A stretch of 64,000 bases of DNA from Nocardioides sp. JQ2195 (GCF_012272695.1 NZ_CP050902.1:2418001-2482000); one strand, 5' to 3'. Positions 1 through 9,479 are shown, numbered from the stretch's first letter. Numbers and translations are program-made. The notes: generated by a model from the letters alone, not told the origin.

Positions 1-887
1 CGGAGCAGCTCGGCCACCTCCTGCTCCCCCGATGCCCCGGGCGCGTCACTGCGTGCGATCAGCACGGCGTCCGCCTCGCTGGCCAGGCCCATGTTCCGCC
101 AGGCGTCGACCGCCTCGAGGCAGCCCCGGTCGACCAGCTCAAGCAGGCTCGGCGCGACCCCTGAGGCACCGATGAGCGCCACTGCTCGCCCGGCATCCTC
201 GAGCGAGTCGAAGTTGCCGATCACGGTCGTCGGCTCCGGCGGCAGCGGCCGCAGCTTCACCACGACCTCGGTGACGATCCCGAGCGTTCCCTCGGAGCCG
301 ACCATCAGGCCGCGCAGGTCATAGCCGGCCACTCCCTTGGCGGTCCGGCGGCCCAGCCGCACCACCTCGGCGGTCCCGGTCACCACTTCGAGCTCGCGCA
401 CGTAGTCGCCGGTGACGCCGTACTTCACGCAGCACATGCCGCCGGCGTTGGTGGCGACGTTGCCGCCGATCGTCGACCACGGGCTGCTCGCCGGGTCCGG
501 CGGATACCAGAGGTCGTGCTCGACCAGGGCGGCACGGAAGTTGTCGTTGACCAGGCCGGGCTGCACGCGAGCCAGTCGGTGCTCGACGTCGACCTCGAGG
601 ACCTGGTCCATCTCCTCCAGCGAGACCACCACCGCATCGGCCGTCGCGTTGGCGCCACCGGACAGTCCGGTGCCGGCGCCCCTCGTGACCACCGGGGTGT
701 GGTGCTCGATGCAGGCCGCGACGACCGCACGCACCTGCTCGGTGGTGCGCGGGCGCACGACCGCCACCGGCACGTCGTACGCCGCCCACACAGCGCGGTC
801 GTGGGCGTAGGCCGACGTGGAATCCGCGCTGATCAGCAGGTCGAGGTCGTCGATGGTCTCGAGCGTCTCGATGATGGTGGTCGTCAC
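1..887 (-). CDS. FAD-binding oxidoreductase, GlcD/D-lactate dehydrogenase type (3' end outside window)
   Basis: The minus-strand frame opens with a GTG at 887 and runs off the left edge, giving about 295 residues. It has the FAD-binding PCMH fold of glycolate oxidase GlcD and D-lactate or D-2-hydroxyacid dehydrogenases. Visible motifs are RGAGTGLSGG, then GGNVATNAGGM with the following YGVTGDYV stretch, and MVGSEGTLGIVTEV near residue 210. Such enzymes oxidise a 2-hydroxyacid in the cytoplasm and pass electrons to a membrane acceptor. The C-terminal substrate domain is missing because of the window edge, so the substrate cannot be assigned. Confidence 0.88.
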   Translation of the reverse strand, partial: MTTTIIETLETIDDLDLLISADSTSAYAHDRAVWAAYDVPVAVVRPRTTEQVRAVVAACIEHHTPVVTRGAGTGLSGGANATADAVVVSLEEMDQVLEVDVEHRLARVQPGLVNDNFRAALVEHDLWYPPDPASSPWSTIGGNVATNAGGMCCVKYGVTGDYVRELEVVTGTAEVVRLGRRTAKGVAGYDLRGLMVGSEGTLGIVTEVVVKLRPLPPEPTTVIGNFDSLEDAGRAVALIGASGVAPSLLELVDRGCLEAVDAWRNMGLASEADAVLIARSDAPGASGEQEVAELL

Positions 888-1088
888 AGCCGATCCCTCA
901 CTTCCCACCGTGAGGCTATCCGCCCCGCCCCGGACAGCGTCCCCGAACATCCCCCTCGCGGCGGCAAGACCAGTCCCGCCGTCGTGTCCCACGACACGTG
1001 TCGAGTTGGACGATTCTCCTGCGGGTCGGGCCGATGACACGCACACTGGTCGAGGTCTTTTGCACAACTACGGGAGAAGCAACACCAC

Positions 1089-1517
1089 ATGAAGCGCATC
1101 ATCACCGGGCTCGCCACCCTCGCTGCCATCGTGACGCTCAGCGTCGCACCAGCCGTCCTCGTCGGGTCGTCGGCGGAAGCCGCCAGCGGCACCCCGGGCT
1201 GCATCACCAAGTCGGAGTTCCGCAAGGTCACCAAGAAGACCACGATCAAGAAGGCTCGTCGGATCATCGGCGCCAAGGGACGCCTGTCGTACTCCAACTC
1301 CTACTCGGACGGAGACGCGTCCCGCAGCTACGACTTCCGCCAGTGCGGTCAACGGTGGAGCCTCTCCTCGGTCTCGTTGGACTTCGAGAAGACCGAGCGT
1401 CGGGTGTGGGTCTCCGACTGGTACTGCTACGACGGCGAGTGCGAGGACTGGGGCGGCTACGAGACCAAGTACGTCAAGCCCTTCATCGTCACCGGCAAGT
1501 ACGCCTACTGGTTCTAG
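1089..1517 (+). CDS. small secreted protein, BLIP/SmpA-like fold suspected
   Basis: This 142-residue protein starts with a clear signal peptide: MKR, a hydrophobic core to about residue 26, then an Ala-rich cleavage region (SSAEA). The mature part has a pattern of the type seen in BLIP/SmpA-OmlA-like repeats: a helix with VTKKTTIKKARRIIG, then a strand with Tyr/Ser-rich residues and a hydrophobic RSYDFRQCG segment. Four cysteines in the mature part could form two disulfides. It stands alone between a divergent oxidase gene and a convergent monooxygenase gene. Its function is unknown; the fold assignment is inferred from pattern only. Confidence 0.75.
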   Translation: MKRIITGLATLAAIVTLSVAPAVLVGSSAEAASGTPGCITKSEFRKVTKKTTIKKARRIIGAKGRLSYSNSYSDGDASRSYDFRQCGQRWSLSSVSLDFEKTERRVWVSDWYCYDGECEDWGGYETKYVKPFIVTGKYAYWF

Positions 1518-1570
1518 TCAGACTGGCTACTTCTGGTCAGACTGGCAAGCACCGGGTCGCTCAGGGAGCC

Positions 1571-2551
1571 TCAGCCCAAGTAGGCGTCCGCCAGCAGGTC
1601 GACGGAGCGCAACCGCTCCTCGACACGGGTGCCCTGGTGGGCCACGATCAGCTCGTCGGCACCGGTCTCCTCGGCGAACTGGTTGACCTGCTTCTGGATG
1701 ACGTCAGGAGTGCCGACCGCGCTGTAGGTCATCATCTGGTGCAGGTGCTGCGCCTGTGGTGACTCCAGCAGGACGTCGGCCTGCTCGTCGGTGTACGGCG
1801 TGCCCGGGCGCAGGATCAGCGCGACCCGGCTGCGCAGGACTTCCTGCCGCTGGCGCTCCGCATCGGCCTGGTCGTCGGAAGCGATGACGTTGTAGCCCGC
1901 CATGACGTGGGGTTCGTCGAGCTGCTGCGAGGGCTTGAACTCGCGGCGGTAGAGCTCGATCGCCTGGTGCAGCGCGGCCGGCGCGAAGTGTGAGGCGAAG
2001 GCGTAGGGCAGCCCCAGGGCAGCCGCCAGTCCGGCACCGAACAAGGAGGACCCGAGGATGTGCAGCGGGACGTCGGTGCCCTTGCCCGGGTAGGCGTCGA
2101 TGCCCGGGATCAGCGACTCGCCGCGCAGGTAGCCCTGCAGTTCGAGGACGTCCTGCGGGAAGGTGTCGGACGAGGTGTTGTCACGCCGCAGCGCCCGCAT
2201 CGTGTTCTGGTCACTGCCCGGCGCACGGCCCAGGCCGAGGTCGATCCGGCCGGGGTGCAGGGACTCGAGCGTGCCGAACTGCTCGGCGATCGTCAGCGGC
2301 GAGTGGTTGGGCAGCATGACACCCCCGGCGCCGAGCCGGATGGTCGTCGTGTGGGCCGCCACGTGGGCGATGAGCACCGACGTCGCCGAGGACGCGATCC
2401 GCGCCATGTTGTGGTGCTCGGCGTACCAGACCCGTGCGTAGCCTGACTCCTCCGCCTTCTGGGCCAGGGCCACCGTGCCGGCCAGCGCTTCACCGACCGG
2501 TTGGTCGCGGGCCACGGTGGCGAGGTCGAGGATCGAGACCGGGAGGGGCAT
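1571..2551 (-). CDS. LLM-class flavin-dependent oxidoreductase (luciferase-like monooxygenase)
   Basis: The protein of 326 residues belongs to the bacterial luciferase-like family, MsnO8-type subgroup. It shows [13 protein letters not shown] at the start, WYAEHHNM near residue 45, a [10 protein letters not shown] segment and [13 protein letters not shown] near residue 105, all typical of F420- or FMN-dependent TIM-barrel monooxygenases. The frame is open to 2620, but the ATG at 2551 is preferred because GAAAGG lies 6 nt upstream and the family start aligns there. It is monocistronic. The substrate is unknown. Confidence 0.88.
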   Translation of the reverse strand: MPLPVSILDLATVARDQPVGEALAGTVALAQKAEESGYARVWYAEHHNMARIASSATSVLIAHVAAHTTTIRLGAGGVMLPNHSPLTIAEQFGTLESLHPGRIDLGLGRAPGSDQNTMRALRRDNTSSDTFPQDVLELQGYLRGESLIPGIDAYPGKGTDVPLHILGSSLFGAGLAAALGLPYAFASHFAPAALHQAIELYRREFKPSQQLDEPHVMAGYNVIASDDQADAERQRQEVLRSRVALILRPGTPYTDEQADVLLESPQAQHLHQMMTYSAVGTPDVIQKQVNQFAEETGADELIVAHQGTRVEERLRSVDLLADAYLG

Positions 2552-2638
2552 GCGGCACCTTTCAGCGAGGGTACGGCGCACAACCGGCGCCGTCGTCTCT
2601 CGGGACAACCCCACCGGCAACGCATTTCATCCCACTGC

Positions 2639-3559
2639 TCAGCTGGCCCTGTCTACCTCGACGATGCGGTGGGAGCACGAGGCGGCGTACGCCAGCAGCG
2701 TGTCCTTCTCCGCCCGGTCCACGGTCAGCCCCCAGCGGACCTTCACCGCCACCCACTCCGTGACGTAGCGACACTTCGCCCGGGCGGGCATCCACTCGGC
2801 GGGATCGCGGTCGCTCTTCGAGCGGTTGGACGACGCGGTGACCGCCACGAGGGAACGATCGTCACCGAGATCGTTGGCGAACCGCTCGCGCTTGGCTGCC
2901 GTCCAGTCGCGACCACCGGAGTCCCAGTTCTCCGCCAACGGCACCAGGTGGTCGATGTCGAAGTCGCTGGGGTTCGTGGTCGTCCGGCCGTCGTAGTAGG
3001 AACGCCACTTCCCGGTCTGCACCGTGCAGTTGTCGTTCCAGGTCGCCTCGGCGCGGGTCTCAGCGAGGAGCACCTCGGCGCGGGTGTTGAAGCAGTCCGA
3101 GTCGGCATCCGTCCAGTGCTTGTACGCCGACCGGTCGTAGCCGGTCCGGTTCTCCGTCGCGACGTCCAGGCGCCGGGTCCGGGCGACCAGCGACTTCAGG
3201 TGCGGCCGCACGTCCACGACCACTCGCGCACGGTCCCGGCGACCGTGCTTGTCCGTCACGCTGTAGACGATCCGGTGCCTGCCCACCTCCGTGTCGCGCG
3301 GCCGGATGCTGAGCTTGCGCCCGTTGCGCACGTCGGCGCGCAGCCGGGCAGGCGCCTTCACGATCCGCACCCGCGCCACCCGCTTGTGGGCCACGGAGTC
3401 ATTGGCGAGGGGCCTGACGACGACTTCGGTGCCGGCCCGCACCTCCACCCGGTCCTTGACCGCCTCCGGAGCACTCCCGTGCGCCCGGGCAGGAGCCTGC
3501 CACCCGACCAGCGCGAGCCCCAGGAGGAGCACCACCACGGCGCGACTCGACCGATTCAC
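2639..3559 (-). CDS. secreted HNH endonuclease family protein with Ig-like domain
   Basis: After a signal peptide (hydrophobic run ending in APARA) comes a beta-rich Ig/cadherin-like domain (VEVRAGTEVVVRPLANDS to ARVVVDVRP) and then a C-terminal HNH domain with DIDHLVPLAENW, Arg/Lys-rich helices and a SNRSKSDRDPAEW segment. This architecture is common in exported actinobacterial nucleases of the DUF1524/HNH type. The frame is open to 3640. The GTG at 3559 is chosen because GGTGGGG lies just upstream and it puts the signal peptide at the N terminus. Likely role is extracellular nucleic-acid breakdown. A second secreted HNH protein lies at 59670. Confidence 0.82.
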   Translation of the reverse strand: MNRSSRAVVVLLLGLALVGWQAPARAHGSAPEAVKDRVEVRAGTEVVVRPLANDSVAHKRVARVRIVKAPARLRADVRNGRKLSIRPRDTEVGRHRIVYSVTDKHGRRDRARVVVDVRPHLKSLVARTRRLDVATENRTGYDRSAYKHWTDADSDCFNTRAEVLLAETRAEATWNDNCTVQTGKWRSYYDGRTTTNPSDFDIDHLVPLAENWDSGGRDWTAAKRERFANDLGDDRSLVAVTASSNRSKSDRDPAEWMPARAKCRYVTEWVAVKVRWGLTVDRAEKDTLLAYAASCSHRIVEVDRAS

Positions 3560-3729
3560 CTGATGCCCCACCGACGACCTCACCACCCTCGACCCGATCC
3601 TGCGCCCATCATCGCGGACCGTTGCCCGCCTTCGGCCCATCTCGAGACATTCGGCACGTCACCGCGGTCGCAACTGTCGAAATCGGCCGACCCCGTTCGT
3701 GGAACAGGTGAGACCAACCAACCGGCGCC

Positions 3730-3954
3730 ATGGAGATGTCGCCACCGATTCCCGAGGAGAGGGCCGAGATGCTCACCATCGAAGAAGACCGGGGCACCTA
3801 CACCGGACGCCTCCACCCGCACAACGGCTACTACGCCGGCGACTTCAGCCGCCGCTCGAAGAACGGCGCCACCGGGCGCTCGGCGATGACCGGCTCCGGC
3901 CTCGGCACCCGGACTGCAACATGGGGTTCCGCCCCGAGTGACCCTGCCGCCTGA
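3730..3954 (+). CDS. possible small hypothetical protein
   Basis: An open frame of 74 codons begins at ATG 3730 and ends inside the first copies of the downstream tandem repeat. The N-terminal half (about 50 residues) is polar and could fold; the C-terminal quarter is low complexity. No Shine-Dalgarno sequence and no recognised domain are present, so it may not be a gene. Confidence 0.22.
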   Translation: MEMSPPIPEERAEMLTIEEDRGTYTGRLHPHNGYYAGDFSRRSKNGATGRSAMTGSGLGTRTATWGSAPSDPAA

Positions 3955-4056
3955 CTGATCCGCCGCCTGACTGATCCGCCGCCTGACTGATCCGCCGCCT
4001 GACTGACCCGCCGCCCGACTGACCTGCCGCCCGGCTGACCTGCCGCCCGACTGACC
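3951..4056. repeat. 16-bp tandem repeat, about 6.6 copies
   Basis: The unit CTGACTGATCCGCCGC is repeated from 3951 at 3967, 3983, 3999, 4015 and 4031, with a partial copy to 4056. The first three copies are identical and later ones diverge at a few positions. It lies between a doubtful small frame and the 3' end of the photolyase gene, so no coding role is evident. Confidence 0.9.
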
Positions 4057-4141
4057 CCGGCTCGCGGGGAAGTCGCGGGGGCAGGACCTGGAGTCCCGGC
4101 GCGAAACCGTCTCGCGCGGGGACGGGTCGGACCGGCGGATG

Positions 4142-5518
4142 TCAGCGCCTCGCCTCCTGGAACCGCTGTCGCCCCTCGTCGAGGTCGACGATCGGCTCGG
4201 GGTAGTCGAGGCCCGCCCTCACCTCGGCGGGCAGCTTCCAGGGCGTGTGCACGGCCGGGCCCTCGATCGTGGCGAGCTCGGGCACGTGGCGTCGGACGTA
4301 GTCACCAGAGGGGTCGAACCGCTCCGCCTGGCGCAACGGGTTGAGCACCCGGTTCGGCCGCGAGTCGGTGCCCGTGCCAGCCACCCACTGCCAGTTGAGC
4401 TGGTTGTTGGCGACGTCGCCGTCGACGAGGTGGTGCATGAAGTGCCGGGCGCCCTCGCGCCAGTCGAGGTAGAGCGTCTTGGTCAGGAAGCTGCCGACAA
4501 CGAGCCGACCACGGTTGTGCATCCAGCCCTCGGTCCGCAACTGGCGCATCGCGGCGTCCACGATCGGGTAGCCCGTGGCCCCGGCGGCCCAGGCAGCAAG
4601 ATCGTCAGGGTCGTCGCGCCACCGATCACCGTGGCCGCGGTAGTCCCGGACGCCGGCCTCCGGGCGAGCGGCGAGCACCTGCAGGTGGAAGTCGCGCCAG
4701 GAGAGCTGTCGCACCAATGCCTCGGCGCCGCGCGAGCGTCCTGCCTTCGCGATCAGCTCCACGGGTGAGATGCAGCCGAAGTGCAGGTAGGGCGAGAGCC
4801 GGGAGGTGTCGTCGGCGGCGAGGTCGTCGTGGTGGTCGTCGTACGCCGTGACGGAGGTGCGCAACCAGGCGTGCATGCGCCGGCGCCCCTCCCGCTCGCC
4901 TCCCGGAGGGAGGTGGGTCGCCCGGTCACCGGCGCAGAGCGTGTCGGCCGCCGCGATCCGGCCAGGGCTGGTCAGCGCAGGCTTCACGGCCGACCTCGGC
5001 GCGAGGGTGCGCGGCGCGTCGAGGACCGGACGTCTCGGCCGGTCCGCCCATCGGCGGTGGAACGGCGTGAAGACCGCGAAGTGGTCCTTCCCACCGGGCA
5101 CGACCACCCCCGGCGGCACGGCGACCAGCGTCTCGTCGTGCACCACCAGCTCCACCGGCAGAGCCTCCTCGAGCGAGGCACGACGGCGCTGCGCGTGCGC
5201 GCTCCAGTCCCCGGAGACGTGGACCACGTCGGCCCCGGTCTTCGCGACCACGGCGGCCACCTCGGTGGCCGTGTCACCGCGACTGACTTGCAGTCCGTCG
5301 CACCCGCGCTGGCGCAGGGACGCGTCGAGGTCGTGCAGGCAGTCGACGAGGAACGTGGCCCGGTTGGGAGCGAGGTACGGCGACTGCGTGATCGCGTCGT
5401 CGAGCACGAACAGCGGCACCACGCGTTCGGCATCGGCGACGGCGGCCGACAGGGTGGGGTTGTCGTGCACCCGGAGGTCACGGGTGAACAGCACGATCGC
5501 CGTGTGGGTGCGGGTCAT
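4142..5518 (-). CDS. phr: deoxyribodipyrimidine photolyase
   Basis: This 458-residue cryptochrome/photolyase-family protein should repair cyclobutane pyrimidine dimers using blue light and FAD. The N-terminal antenna-binding Rossmann domain begins VLFTRDLRVHDNP. The C-terminal FAD domain carries SRLSPYLHFGCISP, TGYPIVDAAMRQL, WMHNRGRLVVGSFLTK and NQLNWQWVAGTGTDSRPNR. The ATG at 5518 overlaps the stop of the sigma-like gene as ATGA, so it is the last gene of a four-gene operon. The divergent MerR-DICT regulator and the palindrome at 7069 suggest light- or stress-dependent control. Length is normal for class I photolyases. Confidence 0.95.
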   Translation of the reverse strand: MTRTHTAIVLFTRDLRVHDNPTLSAAVADAERVVPLFVLDDAITQSPYLAPNRATFLVDCLHDLDASLRQRGCDGLQVSRGDTATEVAAVVAKTGADVVHVSGDWSAHAQRRRASLEEALPVELVVHDETLVAVPPGVVVPGGKDHFAVFTPFHRRWADRPRRPVLDAPRTLAPRSAVKPALTSPGRIAAADTLCAGDRATHLPPGGEREGRRRMHAWLRTSVTAYDDHHDDLAADDTSRLSPYLHFGCISPVELIAKAGRSRGAEALVRQLSWRDFHLQVLAARPEAGVRDYRGHGDRWRDDPDDLAAWAAGATGYPIVDAAMRQLRTEGWMHNRGRLVVGSFLTKTLYLDWREGARHFMHHLVDGDVANNQLNWQWVAGTGTDSRPNRVLNPLRQAERFDPSGDYVRRHVPELATIEGPAVHTPWKLPAEVRAGLDYPEPIVDLDEGRQRFQEARR

Positions 5519-5904
5519 CAGGCGACAGCCACCCCGTGCAGCGACTCGGGCGAGGTTGGATTCGCCGATCGAGCACATGCCCTGACCACCCCGAGGATCC
5601 ACGGCACCGCGCGCATGCGAGCGGGATCGAAGCGCGATGCGGTGCGCCACACTTCCAGATAGCTGGCCCGCAGCAGCGCCTCGGCGTCGTGGGGGTCGAG
5701 GCACCTCGCCAGGTGGAAGGCCAAGACGCTGGTTGCGTCGTACAGCGCCGCGAAGGCGTCGCGGTCACCGGCGCCGACGCGCACAAGCAGCGTGTCGGCG
5801 TCGGCGACGCCGGTGCGGGTGGCGACGGCGGTGGCGAGGGCGGTGGCAGTGCCGGTGCCGGTGGCGGTGCGGGTGGCGGTGACCGTGTCACGAGGGTGGT
5901 GCAT
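5518..5904 (-). CDS. truncated sigma-70-like protein (region 2 only)
   Basis: The protein has 128 residues. The first 35 are low complexity (Thr/Ala/Arg repeats). The rest resembles ECF sigma region 2: GDRDAFAALYDAT, a helix with EALLRASYLEVWRTA and RFDPARMRAVPWILGVVRA. Region 4, which binds the -35 element, is absent, so it is unlikely to work as a normal sigma factor alone. The start overlaps the upstream FHA gene stop (TGATG) and the stop overlaps the photolyase start. It may be a co-regulator or a decayed sigma factor. Confidence 0.7.
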   Translation of the reverse strand: MHHPRDTVTATRTATGTGTATALATAVATRTGVADADTLLVRVGAGDRDAFAALYDATSVLAFHLARCLDPHDAEALLRASYLEVWRTASRFDPARMRAVPWILGVVRACARSANPTSPESLHGVAVA

Positions 5905-6767
5905 CACGAGTCTCCCTGCAGGACGGTTCGGGGTGGCTGGGGCTGCTGGTGACCGAGCTCTCCGCCGATGCGCCCGCCGTAGGGGCGGCCGTGGTCGGCG
6001 TACTCCTCGCGACTGAAGACCAACGTGGTGTCGCCGATGTCGACCCGACATCCGGTGCGCAGCAGCTGGCGATCGACGGTGGCCCCGTTGACCCGCACTC
6101 CGCCAGCGCGGGCGACGAGCACCAGCTCGTCGGCCTCGTCGTGCACGACCTCGGCGTGCAGTGCCGCCAGACCCTCGATCCGCAGGTCGCAGTCGTCGCC
6201 GGAGCCGATGGTGGTGACCCCGTCGCGCAGCCAGGTCACCCGCTGGGAGACACCGACGAGCCGCGGCTGCTCTGCCAGCACCAGCCGGGGCTGGCCCCCG
6301 CGCGCCACGTCGTGGGTGGTCGTGATGACCCGCTTGGGCCGGCGCTGGAAGGTCGGCGCGATCGGGAGGAGTGTGGCCGGCGGCACCAGGGCCCGATCGG
6401 GAAGGACAGCTCCTCGACCCCGCGGTCGCAGGCGGGCCCGGCCCGGCGCAACCAGGCTGCGCAGGCTGCCCAGGCGGATGTGGCGCGAACCCGTCAGGCG
6501 ACGGTGCCACCACGAGGCGCGGACGTCGCCAATCCTCAGCAGGATGGACTTTCCGTCGGTGACGTCGAGCCGGATCCCCCGGCGGCACAACGCATCGGCC
6601 AGCTCGGCCAAGGACGCCGCGTCACCCGGCGAGGCGAAGACCTCCGGGCGGTCGACCTCGAGGGTCAGGCTCCGCCCACTGCCGCGCAGGTGCCCGCGGG
6701 CGGACCCGCCATCCGGCAGGTCGACGGTGACCCGGAGGTCGGCACTGATCTGGAGCCGGCGGCTCAT
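5904..6767 (-). CDS. FHA domain-containing protein
   Basis: The C-terminal third is a forkhead-associated domain, which binds phosphothreonine: GVTTIGSGDDCDLRIEGLAALHAEVVHD followed by RVNGATVDRQLLRTGCRVDIGDTTLVF. The N-terminal 100 residues look like a small separate alpha/beta domain; the middle is a basic Pro/Arg-rich linker. The ATG at 6767 sits 1 nt after the stop of the upstream 91-aa gene (TGACATG), better than an overlapping start at 6827. Its place in the photolyase operon suggests a phospho-dependent signalling role, though no kinase gene lies nearby. Confidence 0.85.
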   Translation of the reverse strand: MSRRLQISADLRVTVDLPDGGSARGHLRGSGRSLTLEVDRPEVFASPGDAASLAELADALCRRGIRLDVTDGKSILLRIGDVRASWWHRRLTGSRHIRLGSLRSLVAPGRARLRPRGRGAVLPDRALVPPATLLPIAPTFQRRPKRVITTTHDVARGGQPRLVLAEQPRLVGVSQRVTWLRDGVTTIGSGDDCDLRIEGLAALHAEVVHDEADELVLVARAGGVRVNGATVDRQLLRTGCRVDIGDTTLVFSREEYADHGRPYGGRIGGELGHQQPQPPRTVLQGDS

Positions 6768-6768
6768 G

Positions 6769-7044
6769 TCAGGCCGATCGTGGCGAGGCTGCTCGGGGCG
6801 AGGCCGGCCGGGCCGACGCGCGGTCATCGGTGGTCACCCGCAAGGTTCCGTTCAGTCGCCAGGTTGCCCGGGGAGCGTTCTGCCCCGTGTCTCGCGGGAT
6901 CTCCACCTCCATCTCCTGGAACTCGTAGTTGATCGCTGCCTCACGGCCCGTGAGGAACGACCACATGCGCATGCCGAGCTCGGTCCAGTCGACGACCTCG
7001 GTGGGTGCCGCACCACCTGCGACCTGCTGAGTGTTCTGACTCAT
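6769..7044 (-). CDS. 91-aa protein of unknown function, first gene of photolyase operon
   Basis: The small soluble protein has a conserved-looking core (WTELGMRMWSFLTGREAAIN, then EVEIPRDTG and ATWRLNGTLRVTT) and a short basic Pro/Ala tail. No domain was recognised. It is the first gene of the operon running left to the photolyase, and its start lies 25 bp from the palindrome at 7069-7087. A GAGCG-type ribosome site lies just upstream of the ATG at 7044. Confidence 0.75.
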   Translation of the reverse strand: MSQNTQQVAGGAAPTEVVDWTELGMRMWSFLTGREAAINYEFQEMEVEIPRDTGQNAPRATWRLNGTLRVTTDDRASARPASPRAASPRSA

Positions 7045-7068
7045 CACCGCTCCTAAGTTGAACATCTT

Positions 7069-7087
7069 CCTAAACACTTTGTTTAGG
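7069..7087. promoter_or_regulatory. 19-bp perfect palindrome, probable MerR-type operator between divergent genes
   Basis: CCTAAACA (7069-7076) and TGTTTAGG (7080-7087) form a perfect inverted repeat with 8-bp arms and a 3-nt centre. It lies in the only AT-rich stretch of the 57-bp gap between the photolyase operon and the MerR gene. A further half-like TTTAGGAT follows at 7088. The 19-bp length matches the usual spacing of operators bound by MerR dimers. Binding by the adjacent regulator is inferred. Confidence 0.72.
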
Positions 7088-7101
7088 TTTAGGATCTTAG
7101 G

Positions 7102-8105
<1,004 letters not shown>

Positions 8106-8124
<19 letters not shown>

Positions 8125-8183
8125 AGCACCAGCTCCGCGACTGGCCCGCTCAGGATTCCCCGCTCAGGATTCCCCGCTCAGGA
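8106..8183. repeat. short tandem duplications at the 3' end of the MerR gene
   Basis: GCACCAGCTCCGCGACTG occurs at 8106-8123 and again at 8126-8143, copying the end of the regulator gene including part of its stop. It is followed by a 14-bp unit, CCGCTCAGGATTCC, at 8146, 8160 and (partial) 8174. Neither is coding beyond the stop at 8124. Confidence 0.85.
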
Positions 8184-8200
8184 CAGGTGGCCGCATGCTC

Positions 8201-8216
8201 TTGACCGGGCGGTCAA
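8201..8216. promoter_or_regulatory. TetR-type palindromic operator upstream of SPW gene
   Basis: TTGACCGGGCGGTCAA is a perfect palindrome (7-bp arms, 2-nt centre) of the kind bound by many TetR regulators. It lies about 70 bp before the SPW gene and its left arm could overlap a -35 box. A TetR gene follows at 8740, so local regulation is plausible. Confidence 0.6.
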
Positions 8217-8284
8217 TCAAGGAGCACTCTGGAGGGAGGCACCCGCCTGTCGACGACGGGTCAACGGAAAGCGAGGAATCAATC

Positions 8285-8647
8285 ATGAAGAAGTGGACTC
8301 GATGGCAGGACTGGGTGGCGCTGGCAGCCGGCGTCTACGCCCTGCTCTCCCCCATCTGGACCAACACCGAGACCAGGGCCACCTGGACGATGGTGGTCCT
8401 GGGCGCAGCCGTCGCCGTGGTCGCCCTGTGGTCGCTGGCGATGCCCGGCGATCAGATCGCCGACTACGCCCTCATCCTCATGGGCGTGCTCCTGTTCATC
8501 TCCCCGTGGGTGATGGACTTCGCCACGAGGGACAACCTGGCCATGACCGCCTGGATCACCGGTGCGATCACCGCCGTCGCCGGCGTGCTGGCCATGCCCC
8601 AGATCGAGAAGAGGATGCACCCGCACCACAGGACGATCACCCACTAG
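8285..8647 (+). CDS. SPW repeat membrane protein
   Basis: This 120-residue protein has four hydrophobic segments and two copies of the SPW repeat: WQDWVALAAGVYALLSPIW near the start and LILMGVLLFISPWVMDF near residue 70. SPW proteins are small integral membrane proteins of unknown function, common in actinobacteria. The ATG at 8285 follows a purine-rich GAAAGCGAGGAATC stretch. The TetR-like palindrome at 8201 suggests repression by a TetR protein. Confidence 0.9.
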   Translation: MKKWTRWQDWVALAAGVYALLSPIWTNTETRATWTMVVLGAAVAVVALWSLAMPGDQIADYALILMGVLLFISPWVMDFATRDNLAMTAWITGAITAVAGVLAMPQIEKRMHPHHRTITH

Positions 8648-8739
8648 TCCGGTCACGTGACGCCGGAGGGCGGACAGTCCGGGTGCTGACGCTCGGCCCC
8701 GCCCTCCGCGTTCCTGCCACTCCCCAGATTCGGAGCCCG

Positions 8740-9309
8740 ATGCCCACCCATGACCGTCGCACCCGCATCCTCGACGCTGCCGAGGAGCTCTTCGCCGTGG
8801 ACGGCTTCGACGCGACGCCGACGGCCCGCGTGGCCGAGGCGGCCGAGGTGCCGAAGGGACTCGTCTTCTACTACTTCCCCCACAAGATCGACCTGCTCCT
8901 GACGCTGCTGAAGGAACGCTTGCCGACGCCGACGAAGGAGTCCGTCGCAGACGTCGTACGCCGTGGTGACCCGGCCGGTTCGCTGCTGGCCGTGCACCGC
9001 AGCCTCGGTTTGGAGGACCACGACTCGCTGGTGCTGCGCACGATCATCTTCCGTGAGAGCGGCACGCATCCGGAGGTGCGCGACCACCTGCGCCAGCTGC
9101 GCCGCTCGCTGGTCGACCTGACCGAGTCCGCGCTGGACCAGGCCGTCGAGTGGACCGTGGCGAAGAAGCTGCTGCGCCAGGGCGCCGAGACCTTTGTCGC
9201 GGTGATGCTCGACCACGCCAACGCCCGCCGGGCCGGCGGCGCGCTTCCGGACATGAAGGGCGCCGCCGCCGTCGTGGCGTTGGCGGTCGGCACGCCGGCC
9301 CCGGCCTGA
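8740..9309 (+). CDS. TetR/AcrR family transcriptional regulator
   Basis: The 189-residue protein carries an N-terminal TetR helix-turn-helix: RRTRILDAAEELFAVDGFDA, then RVAEAAEVPKGLVFYYFPHK. The variable C-terminal ligand-binding domain gives no substrate clue. It lies downstream of the SPW gene in the same direction. Two candidate TetR operators flank the pair, at 8201 and in the inverted repeat at 9480-9527. Confidence 0.93.
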   Translation: MPTHDRRTRILDAAEELFAVDGFDATPTARVAEAAEVPKGLVFYYFPHKIDLLLTLLKERLPTPTKESVADVVRRGDPAGSLLAVHRSLGLEDHDSLVLRTIIFRESGTHPEVRDHLRQLRRSLVDLTESALDQAVEWTVAKKLLRQGAETFVAVMLDHANARRAGGALPDMKGAAAVVALAVGTPAPA

Positions 9310-9334
9310 TCACGACGGCACACCCGTCCACGGG

Positions 9335-9430
9335 CACTGTGGGCCGCGGACACTGTGGGCCGCGGACACTGTGGGCTGCGGGCACTGTGGGTCGCGGGCA
9401 CTGTGGGCCGCGGACACTGTGGGCCGCGGA
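9335..9430. repeat. 16-bp tandem repeat, six copies
   Basis: CACTGTGGGCCGCGGA is repeated six times without gaps (9335, 9351, 9367, 9383, 9399, 9415); copies 3 and 4 differ at one or two positions. It lies downstream of the TetR gene. The unit length equals that of the unrelated repeat at 3951. Confidence 0.92.
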
Positions 9431-9479
9431 CCCGGATGATGCGCTTCCCACGCGGGATGCGTGCTGGTGCTCCACCGCG

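Noticed and set aside
2501..3889. 462-codon plus-strand frame across the HNH nuclease gene
   Set aside because: No domain and Arg/His/Pro-rich; the minus-strand HNH protein has a signal peptide and catalytic motif.
3951..4056. Possible CRISPR array (regular 16-bp units)
   Set aside because: Units are directly adjacent without spacers; it is a simple tandem repeat. The same applies to 9335-9430.
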